NCBI GenBank assembly: GCA_027604665.1
Contig: JADGIZ010000578.1
Span: forward strand, 1 to 11,579
DNA: 11,579 bases
Direction of reading: 5' to 3'
From: Polyrhizophydium stewartii
Taxonomy: Eukaryota > Chytridiomycota > Chytridiomycetes > Rhizophydiales
The notes under the pieces: model-generated
Databases searched by the model: none
Told to the model about the DNA's origin: nothing
What the model saw: only the letters and a program-made list of their open reading frames with translations
Made by a program: the position numbers and the translations under genes
Shown here: positions 1 to 6,585 of the stretch, in pieces
Numbering within the stretch: position 1 is the first letter of the stretch
Layout of the letters: each line of letters begins with the position of its first letter

Positions 1-15
1 GCGCGCGCCGGATGG

Positions 16-1737
16 ATGGGTGCCTGCGCACATACCTGTGTCGGCGCAGCGGGCGGCAGGCGGATGCGGCGGCCGAAGCGGAATGCACAGAGTGTGCGAG
101 AGCTGGAGCGCCACCCTCCGTTTGCGATGCCGGTTTTGTGCCTGTTCCTGATGACGGTTTTCTCCCTGGCACTTGGTGCGACAGTCGGGCTCCTGTCGGC
201 CGCGGGGCAGGCCGCAGTGCAGGCCGCGGGCAGCGCACCTCCTGGACAGTCCGGCATGCGCGTGGCCGCAGCATCGCGCTTCGCGGGCTGCGACAGCCTG
301 GCCGGCATGCTCGACCGCCTGCCCGCGGAGCTGCGCGACCATGTCGGCCGCCTGGCAGGCCACCTGACGGAGCTGCTTCACGGGCGGCTGGCGCAGCCCA
401 TGGCCGAGCCGACGGCGCGGCTGGTCGTGGCCGACTGCTTCCGGCAGGACCACGTTGCTGCCGTGCCGCTGCTGCCGCACCGGCTGCGGCTGACGTTCGA
501 GCCGCTTTACATCCACTCCGAGGCAATGCGGCAGGCCGCCGTGCATCACTTTGAGCATGCCGACGACACGCTGGTGACGGGGCTTGATCTTAGCGACCCG
601 CCGAGCGAGCGGCTGCTCCGCGGGCTGGACGCGGCGGTGCGCAGCCAGTACACGCCGGCGCTGGCGCCGGTCCTGAGCGATCTGCTCGACATGGTGTTTG
701 CGCAGGTGCACGAGCCGTTCGACCACGACGTTGCGTCGCGCCTCATCGACTGCGCCGTGGGACTGGGGCGGCGCGACATGGTCGAGACGCTGCTGCCGCA
801 TGCGTTCGGCACGGCGTTTGGGTGCGCGGCCGCGGGGCGCAACGGGCAGGCGGACATGGTCGCGTACATGGCCGGCCGCGTGTGGACGGGCCGCTCCGCC
901 GCGCTCGACGGTGCGATCCAGGGCGGACATCTGCGGCTCATCAAGGCGCTGGTGCCGGCGCTCGACGAGACCTCGGACGACATGCCGTGGCGGCTCAAGA
1001 GTTCGGTGCTCGACGCCGCGCTCGGCGCGGGCCACGCTGCGACGATTGAGTGGCTGCTGCGCGACGCCGCCGAGACCTTGTCGCGGCACAACCCGCGCTG
1101 GCTCAAGAGCGTCGCCGGCACGATGCGCAACAAGCTGGCCGAGTTTGGCTGCCGCGAGCTGCTCGAGTTTGTGACCGAAAAGGGAATCGGCGGGCCCCTG
1201 AATAGCGCAGCCATGGACGGGGCCGCCACGCAGGGCAATCTGGACATGCTGCGCTGGTTGCACGCCCATGCGCACGTGCCGTGCTCGTCAAGGACGCTTA
1301 TTGAGGCCGCCGATAACGGCCACCTCGAGGCGTTCGAGTGGATCTGGGAAACGTTCCCGACCTTGCGGCTATCGGCCTTCAGTCTCCGCAGCGCCGCACT
1401 CCATGGGCATTTGTGGGTTGTCGAGAGCTTGGCGCGACGGTGCGATGAGAGGCTGGATATCCTCCTCGAGTGCGCGCTGCAAGGCGGGCACGTTGCGATT
1501 GCCGAGTTACTCGCCGCAATGGGACGTGCGGCGCCGAGCGCAGACATGATGGCCGGCATCGCCGCACGCGGACAGATTGCCAGCGCTCGCTGGCTCCACA
1601 GCCAAGTGCGCGGGACATACTCGCCAAAATGCGTGCAGATTGCGGACCAGCATGGGCACACCGAGATGGTCCAGTTCCTTGTCGCCTCGAGCGACTTTGG
1701 CGTGCCGCTGGCTCGCGGGATGTGCCTCTTGTTATGA
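16..1737 (+). CDS. Ankyrin-repeat protein with F-box-like N-terminal segment
   Basis: Single open frame of 573 codons from the ATG at 16. At least nine degenerate ankyrin-type helix pairs are visible from about residue 265 to 560. Recurrent cores include AAAGRNGQADMVAYM, DGAIQGGHLRLIKALV, DAALGAGHAATIEWLL, EAADNGHLEAFEWIW, SAALHGHLWVVESL and ECALQGGHVAIAELL. Just ahead, around residues 98-121, a DRLPAELRDHVGRLAG stretch resembles the short F-box-like opening seen in large chytrid ankyrin families (recall, not searched). Residues 38-66 are strongly hydrophobic and would be a signal anchor or transmembrane segment if translated. The start is uncertain. The frame is open to the window edge, so the gene may be 5'-truncated. 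ATGs at 64, 127 and 256 are alternatives, and the one at 256 would drop the hydrophobic segment. Ankyrin repeats bind proteins; the partner is unknown. No catalytic domain is seen. Confidence 0.8.
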   Translation: MGACAHTCVGAAGGRRMRRPKRNAQSVRELERHPPFAMPVLCLFLMTVFSLALGATVGLLSAAGQAAVQAAGSAPPGQSGMRVAAASRFAGCDSLAGMLDRLPAELRDHVGRLAGHLTELLHGRLAQPMAEPTARLVVADCFRQDHVAAVPLLPHRLRLTFEPLYIHSEAMRQAAVHHFEHADDTLVTGLDLSDPPSERLLRGLDAAVRSQYTPALAPVLSDLLDMVFAQVHEPFDHDVASRLIDCAVGLGRRDMVETLLPHAFGTAFGCAAAGRNGQADMVAYMAGRVWTGRSAALDGAIQGGHLRLIKALVPALDETSDDMPWRLKSSVLDAALGAGHAATIEWLLRDAAETLSRHNPRWLKSVAGTMRNKLAEFGCRELLEFVTEKGIGGPLNSAAMDGAATQGNLDMLRWLHAHAHVPCSSRTLIEAADNGHLEAFEWIWETFPTLRLSAFSLRSAALHGHLWVVESLARRCDERLDILLECALQGGHVAIAELLAAMGRAAPSADMMAGIAARGQIASARWLHSQVRGTYSPKCVQIADQHGHTEMVQFLVASSDFGVPLARGMCLLL

Positions 1738-2169
1738 ACAAGCTGCTGCTGATCTTTGCTTCATTCAGAATTGTGCTTTCGCTCGCTTATTCTTCTCATA
1801 TCCTCTTGAAGAAGCCTGTTATATAGACTCGTCTCCCAGCTCATCTCCGAGGCGCAGCTTGTCCTGCTGATCGATGCTGATGTCGGAGTGACAGGTGTCA
1901 TGGTTGCGGCCGAGACGGCATTGGGCGGCATCGACTCGTGAGACTGCGCACATTCCCGATGTCGTAATATCGACCTGCGACCCGTGCGTCGGACAGCGGC
2001 TTCCGGCCGACAATCGAGAGAGCGGGCCGGATCGGCGATTCTCCATCGCCTCTCGGACCACCGGATTTCAGGCTGATCACGTGTAGCGCTCATCTCCGGG
2101 CCTCCGGGTTCGCCACCACCCGAAAGTCGCCCGGCTGTCCGAGCTCTGCCCAACTCGCACCAACCGCCC
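1738..2169. other. Intergenic spacer: 3' UTR of ankyrin gene and promoter/leader of ALDH gene
   Basis: No gene is supported in these 432 bases. The first 90 bases are relatively AT-rich and pyrimidine-rich, as expected for the 3' UTR of the ankyrin gene; no AATAAA is present. A TTATATAG TATA-like string lies at 1819-1826, too far (about 350 bp) from the next ATG to be a confident core promoter. The last 70 bases before the ATG at 2170 are C-rich and poor in G, typical of a fungal 5' leader, and end in a reasonable start context (CGCCCATGG). Confidence 0.5.
2078..2083. promoter_or_regulatory. CACGTG E-box in ALDH upstream region
   Basis: A perfect CACGTG palindrome within TGATCACGTG lies 87 bp before the dehydrogenase ATG. 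CACGTG is the core site of bHLH factors such as Cbf1 in fungi. Function here is inferred only from position; one hexamer can occur by chance in GC-rich DNA. Confidence 0.25.
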
Positions 2170-4349
2170 ATGGCCGCCCCGCAGACGCTCACCAACCTCA
2201 TCGACGGCAAGCTCGTGCCGCCGACGACGGGCCGCTACATCGACTCGCCCAACCCGGCAGCCGGCGCCACGCATGTTCTCGTGCCGGATTCCGCGGCCGC
2301 CGACGTCGACGCGGCCGTGGCCGCGGCCGCGGCGGCCTTCCCGTCCTGGTCCGCCACGCCGCGCTCCCGGCGCTCGGCGCTGATGCTGCGCATCGCCGAC
2401 CTGCTCGAGCAGCGCATCGAGGCCTTTGCGGCGGCCGAGTCGCGCGACCAGGGTGGGTCTTGCCGGCCGGTCGCCTCGTCTGGCTCGACATCAGTGAAAC
2501 CTGGACGTCTGACGATGCTTGCAACGGCCCCGTGCTCCGGCAGGCAAGCCCGTCAAGCTCGCCCGGTCCATGGACATCCCGCGCGCGATCCACAACTTCC
2601 GCTTCTTTGCCACGGCCATCCTGCACCAGGAGGAGTCCGTCACGGAGCTCGATGGCGTCGCATTCAGCTTCGTGCACCGCACGCCGGTCGGCGTGGTGAG
2701 TGTCTCGCAGCTGCGCGCGGTCAGATACTGGCCCTTCTGGGCATAAGCTTGCATGCGCAGGCTGCGCTGCGCATGCCTGGTCCGCGTGCAGGATTTGACA
2801 CTCGCTGCTTTGCGGCACGCCGGACAGGCCGGACTGATCTCGCCGTGGAACCTGCCGCTGTACCTTCTCACCTGGAAGATTGCGTGAGTGCCCTGCGTCG
2901 GATCCCGCCGCGTTCTCGTCTTCGAGCCAAGGTGCGACGGATGGCTGACCCTTGCGCCTACTTGTCGCACACTGATATCAGACCCTGCATCGCCGGTGAG
3001 TTTGGATGCCGTGATGGCCGGGCAGCTCAGATGTTGCCTCTGACACGTTACTGCAACAGCCGGGTGCACCTGCGTGTGCAAGCCCAGCGAGATCACCAGC
3101 CTCACGGCGTGGATGCTGTGCGAGGTCATGATCGAGGCCGGGCTACCCGCCGGCGTGGTCAACATGGTGTTTGGAACCGGCCCGGCCGTCGGATCGCCGC
3201 TGGTGGCTCACAAGGACGTGCCGCTGATCTCATTCACGGGCGGTGCGTGGTGGCTTGGATATGCGCTGCGGGTCGCGGATATCAGGTGCGCTGGTGCTCT
3301 CTCTATTACTCTGTGCTAACTTGCTCTTGTGTATGCCCATTGGTTGGTGCGGGTTGTCTGACAGGCACGGCCACGGGCGAGATCATCTCCAAGACGGCGG
3401 CGCCGCTGCACAAGAAGCTGTCGCTCGAGCTTGGCGGCAAGAACGCCAACATCATCTTTGCCGACGCCGACTTTGAGGACGCCGTGACGACGAGCCTTCG
3501 CTCTTCGTTCCAGAACCAGGGCGAGATCTGTCTTTGCGGGTGCGTGCTGCTTCGGGGCGACCCTGTGTCGTTACCGCCCGCCCTCCGTGCCGAATCCAGT
3601 CACTGATTCCTGACGCCTGCTTGTTTTGGTTTTCTGTATGCTCGGACACGCGCAGATCGCGCATCTTTGTGCAGGAAGAGATCTACGAGCGGTTTGTGGA
3701 GGAGTTTTCCCGTCGCGCTGATGCCCTTGTTGTCGGCGATCCCACGGACCCGGCCACGGACCTCGGCGCACTGGTGTCCAAGGAGCACATGGAGAAAGTG
3801 CTGTCGTACATTGAGATTGCTAAGCAGGAGGGCGGCCGCATCGTTGCAGGCGGCCACCGCGTTGTCGACGGCGCGTTTGCCAACGGATACTTTGTGCGGC
3901 CGACGGTGATTGTTGGGTGAGGGAGAGCGCATGCATGCACTTGTGCCTGGCGGATAGTCGCAGCGACTGACCAACGCACGCATGCCACGGCGCTCCCACA
4001 TTGCCTGCGTACCGTGTGCAGACTGCATCCGACCGACTGCCGCGTGCAGCGCGAGGAGATCTTTGGCCCCGTGGTGACGGTGACGCCGTTCAAGACCGAT
4101 GCCGATGCCATCGCGTTCGCCAACAGCACAAAGTACGGACTGAGCGCCAGCGTGTGGACGCAGAACGGCCAGCGCGCGCAGCGCGTGGCGCGGCAGATGC
4201 ACGTTGGCACCGTGTGGGTCAACTGCTGGATGGTGCGCGATCTCGGCATGCCGTTTGGCGGCGTCAAGCAGAGCGGGCTTGGCCGCGAGGGCCGCCACCA
4301 CTCGATGGACTTTTTCTGCGAGGAGAAGGCCATTTGCTGCCGTCTGTGA
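2170..4349 (+). CDS. ALDH8A1: 2-aminomuconate-6-semialdehyde dehydrogenase (ALDH8A1-type)
   Basis: Eight exons: 2170-2452, 2544-2695, 2828-2883, 2982-2995, 3060-3242, 3365-3539, 3656-3916 and 4022-4349. They join to 1452 nt, 483 aa plus stop, close to the 487 aa of human ALDH8A1. All seven introns are GT-AG, 64-132 nt, mostly with a CTGAC, CTGAT or CTAAC branch site. Aldehyde dehydrogenase signatures are in order: SPWNLP with oxyanion Asn153, KPSE with Lys176, LELGGKN with general base Glu251, NQGEICLC with nucleophile Cys285, EEIFGP at 386-391, and PFGGVKQSG. CWMVRDL places Arg447 where bacterial AMS dehydrogenase has a substrate-carboxylate Arg (Arg464, by constant offset). DQGK, MDIPR and ICLCGSRIFVQ match the ALDH8 family by recall. 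The predicted reaction is NAD-dependent oxidation of 2-aminomuconate semialdehyde to 2-aminomuconate, with no targeting signal seen, so probably cytosolic. The closely related 2-hydroxymuconate semialdehyde dehydrogenase activity is the main alternative. Odd: PCIAAGCTCVCK replaces the usual AAGN-type segment. Confidence 0.92.
2982..2995 (+). other. 14-nt microexon (exon 4) of the ALDH gene
   Basis: The sequence ACCCTGCATCGCCG is bounded by an AG acceptor (ATATCAG, ending at 2981) and a consensus GTGAGT donor at 2996. Adding it joins exon 3 (ending WKI plus two bases) to exon 5 in frame and supplies A-P-C-I-A plus one base, which the family requires before AGxT. Without it the conserved block is lost and the frame breaks, because 14 is not a multiple of 3. 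Confidence 0.85.
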
Positions 4350-4488
4350 TGCATGTAGCCTTTGTGCTTTGGCGTCTTGCCGCAACACCTCTCTCATCGC
4401 AATCTCTCTGAAGCTGGCAACGCCAATGCAAATGAATCGCTTCATTCCCTCGACAACCATCACTGCATGGAGGCCGACCTCTGGCGGC
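4350..4488. terminator. Convergent 3' spacer between ALDH and RidA genes
   Basis: This 139-bp spacer must hold the 3' ends of both converging transcripts. It is AT-richer than its surroundings, with AATGCAAATGAATCG near 4422-4438. AATGAA could act as a weak poly(A) signal variant for the plus-strand gene. No canonical AATAAA is seen on either strand. Confidence 0.35.
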
Positions 4489-5180
4489 TCACGGCGCCAG
4501 GGCAACCGCCTTGATCTCGATCAGCAGCCGCGGGTTGGGCAGCTGCTTGACGGCCACGGTCGTGCGCGTCGGGCCCGTCTCGGCGTCAAAGAACTCGTTG
4601 TAGACCTTGTTGTACTCGGCGTAGTGCTCCATGTCGGAGAGGAAGACGGTCAGGTCGACGACATGCTCGAGCCCGGCGCCTGCAGCGTTGAGGATCGCGC
4701 GAATGCTGCGGGGAGCCAAGACGGGCGGGAGGACAGGCGGGTGGCACGGTCAGCGGGAGATTCTCGGAGGCCCGGAAAACGCGGGCTCCGGTCAGGTGAA
4801 CGGACTTTGTGATGACGGCGCGAGTCTGGGCACGGATGTCGAGCTTGAAGGTGCCGTCGGGCAGCTCCTCGACCTGGGGCGGCGGCGCAGGCGGAGGCAC
4901 GGGATGCGCGGGGCGGGGCAGTCAGCGGCTGCGGCGCGGCTCCTGCCGAGCGCCGAGGTGCGCTCCAGCGGGCACACTCACGCCTGCGCAAGGATTCTGC
5001 GTCAGCGATCAGCGGCCCGCTCGCGCTGTGCGTGCGGTGCGCACCCTCCCACGTGTTGTCGAGGCGGCGTGACGAGATGCCCGAGACGAAGATGAAGCCG
5101 CCGGCCTTGCGGGCATGCGGGTAGTTTGCGAGGCTCTGCGCCTTGTCGCCGAGGATGAACGCCTGTCCGTTTGCCGCCAT
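4489..5180 (-). CDS. RidA/YjgF-family protein, probable 2-aminomuconate deaminase
   Basis: Minus-strand model: 5180-5045, 4983-4982 (2 nt), 4873-4806 and 4705-4489, giving 423 nt or 140 aa. The introns are 61, 108 and 100 nt, all GT-AG, each with a GCTGAC branch-like site. Residues 19-46 contain [19 protein letters not shown] and LDNTWEG, which resemble bacterial 2-aminomuconate deaminase (AmnD/NbaF) more than generic RidA (recall). Then follow [30 protein letters not shown] and [22 protein letters not shown]. Arg116 and Glu132 sit where RidA proteins bind carboxylate substrates or water. The family forms trimers. The expected reaction is hydrolytic removal of ammonia from 2-aminomuconate; generic enamine/imine deaminase is the alternative. 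The convergent neighbour makes 2-aminomuconate, which supports the specific call. Exons 1, 3 and 4 are well supported; the 2-nt exon is an inference needed to keep frame. Confidence 0.85.
4982..4983 (-). other. Predicted 2-nt microexon (GC) of the RidA gene
   Basis: Reading the minus strand, exon 1 ends GAGG at 5045 (phase 1), followed by donor GTGCGC. The next good acceptor, TTGCGCAG, ends at 4984 after a GCTGACGC branch-like string. Two bases later a consensus GTGAGT donor starts at 4981. The next acceptor is CCCCAG, ending at 4874 (phase 0). Only insertion of GC makes the phases agree, giving TWEG-VEELPDG, which fits the family. No canonical phase-0 donor exists between the end of the conserved exon 1 and that acceptor. 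Confidence 0.55.
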
Positions 5181-5290
5181 GGGGGTGGGCCGGACAGCGA
5201 TCGGAGCAGCGTGGCTTTTATGGCGCGATCCGCGCCCTCAGGAGGGATGCCGCCAGCCTGTCGCCGCCAGCCACGACCCCATACGCAGCG
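5181..5290. promoter_or_regulatory. Short divergent promoter between RidA and PPAT genes
   Basis: Only 110 bp separate the two divergent ATGs at 5180 (minus) and 5291 (plus), so both promoters and both 5' leaders must fit here. A single AT-rich patch, GGCTTTTATGG around 5213-5223, is the only TATA-like candidate, readable as CATAAA on the minus strand. The rest is GC-rich. Shared regulation is inferred from spacing only. Confidence 0.5.
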
Positions 5291-6380
5291 ATGAGCGACG
5301 CTGCTGCTGCTGGCGCCACCGCCGTCGTGGTCGCAGCCACCGCCGTCGACTCGCTCGCGAGCCCGCTCGACGCCGCCGCCGCAGCCGTTGCGCACGCCGC
5401 GCGGCTGGCGCTTGCGCTGCCTGCGCCGCCGGCGGTGCTGTGCATCCTGAGCGTGCGCGACCTGCCGCCCGCAGGCCGCCGTGCGGCGACGTGGCGGCCG
5501 CTCGCCCGCGCGCTGGCGGCGCTGTACGTGGCCGCCGCCCGCGAGTCGTTCGCCGCCGGCGCCCCGCTGCTGCCCGTCGACGTCGTGCTCGATGGTGCGT
5601 GCGGCTACAACGTCTGGGACTTTGCCGCCGAGCGCCGCCAGGTCGCTGCGCTCGTTGTCGCCGGCCCGCACGCCCCGCCCGCGCTGGCGACGGCCTCGTT
5701 CCTGCCCGGCAACACCGTCGCCCCCGTTGTCGTTGGCGCGCCGTCTGTCCCGGCCGAGCCTGCTTCCGATGGCGGCGGCGCCGACGAGATGCACCAGGGC
5801 GCCTTTGCTCACGTCGCCGTCGGCGGGACGTTCGACCACATGCACGCCGGCCACCGCATCCTGCTCACGATCACGGCGTGGCTGGCCACGGAGCGCATCG
5901 TGTGCGGCGTCGTCGACTTTGATCCCGCGCGCCTGCGCCGCAAGGCCGCCTTTGAGGCCATGGAGCCGCTCGACCAGCGGCTGGCCGCCGTGAGGTCGTT
6001 CCTGCACCAGGTCCGCCGCGATGTCGTGCACGACGTCGTGCCGATCCACGACGACCTCGGCCCGACGCGCGACGATCCCGCCATCGAGGCGCTTGTGGGC
6101 TCTGCCGAGACTGCGGCCGGCTGCGCCATGGGTGAGCCCCCAGATCCATCGCGCCGAACTTGTCTCGCCGGCGCGTGTGTCTCGTTGCTGACTTGAAGCT
6201 GGTGCCGCTACAGTCAACAAGATCCGAGCAGAGGGCGGTCTCTCGCAGCTGCGTCTGTTCATCATCGACGTCATTACATCCTCGGCCGATGCTGCGACGA
6301 CGCTCGACTTTTCGGCCAAGATCAGCTCGTCGTATCTGCGGAAACACATTCTCGACTCCCGCGTCGGGCAGCCGCAATGA
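5291..6380 (+). CDS. CAB4: Phosphopantetheine adenylyltransferase (Cab4 / COASY PPAT-domain type)
   Basis: Two exons, 5291-6131 and 6214-6380, joined across an 82-nt GTGAGC...TACAG intron with a TTGCTGACTTG branch site, giving 335 aa. The nucleotidyltransferase signature GGTFDHMHAGH spans residues 178-188, with the HxGH (HAGH) motif at the end. Downstream, ALVGSAETAAGCAM continues through the splice into VNKIRAEGGLSQL, and KISSSYLRKHIL at 316-327 is the second superfamily motif (ISSTxxR-like). Eukaryotic PPAT transfers AMP from ATP to 4'-phosphopantetheine, giving dephospho-CoA in CoA synthesis. No dephospho-CoA kinase domain follows, so this is monofunctional like yeast Cab4, not bifunctional like animal COASY. 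Residues 1-170 are an Ala-rich N-terminal region that matches the long leader of eukaryotic PPATs in length. The first ATG in frame is used; the frame is open further upstream but has no earlier ATG. The RidA gene is divergent upstream and the RasGAP gene convergent downstream. Confidence 0.92.
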
Positions 6381-6450
6381 GTTGCGTCCGTGTGCCTGCT
6401 TTGTTTTGGCCTGCTGCGTTCTTGTCATTGCACCCATGTGTTCCAAGCAC

Positions 6451-6460
6451 AAATATATTT
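6451..6460. terminator. Palindromic AAATATATTT, possible bidirectional poly(A) element
   Basis: This perfect 10-bp palindrome is an isolated AT island in GC-rich DNA. It lies about 70 nt past the PPAT stop and about 125 nt past the RasGAP stop. Being palindromic, it presents the same AATATA string to both transcripts. AATATA is a known weak variant of the AAUAAA signal. The role is inferred from position. Confidence 0.4.
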
Positions 6461-6521
6461 TCGGCGCGGCCCAGAGGCGGCCGGAAGCCGAGAGCACAGA
6501 GATTGCGGAATATGCGAGGGG

Positions 6522-6569
6522 TTGTGTGTGCGATTGTGTGTGTGATTGTGTTTGCGATTGTGACTGTGT
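6522..6569. repeat. Four-copy imperfect 12-bp tandem repeat, TG-rich
   Basis: Consecutive units TTGTGTGTGCGA, TTGTGTGTGTGA, TTGTGTTTGCGA and TTGTGACTGTGT, read on the plus strand. They lie in the putative 3' UTR of the minus-strand RasGAP gene, where the RNA would be CA-rich, just past the stop at 6586. Confidence 0.7.
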
Positions 6570-6585
6570 ATGGATACGAAACCAG

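Larger units (their letters stand above)
6381..6585. other. Convergent spacer between PPAT and RasGAP genes
   Basis: These 205 bases lie between two converging stop codons. They hold the palindromic AT element at 6451-6460 and a TG-rich 12-bp tandem repeat at 6522-6569. No open frame here has coding character. Confidence 0.6.

Noticed and set aside
546..1661. 371-codon open frame on the minus strand opposite the ankyrin gene
   Set aside because: It lies wholly antisense to a better supported ankyrin-repeat frame, has Ser/Arg/Pro-rich composition without motifs, and is explained by GC-biased third positions.
2453..3606. Aldehyde dehydrogenase as a frameshifted pseudogene
   Set aside because: The apparent frame breaks all fall at consensus GT-AG introns with branch sites, and the spliced product is full length with all catalytic residues.
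4586..4900. A separate proline-rich start for the RidA gene within intron 2
   Set aside because: It would begin at a non-ATG codon and omit the conserved exon 1 ([15 protein letters not shown]), so it is intron sequence read in frame.
5871..6585. Extension of the RasGAP frame past 6586 into the PPAT gene
   Set aside because: The frame stays open by chance through a TG-rich intron and antisense PPAT sequence. A GTATGT donor at 6756 and an in-frame exon ending at the stop 6588-6586 give a better end.
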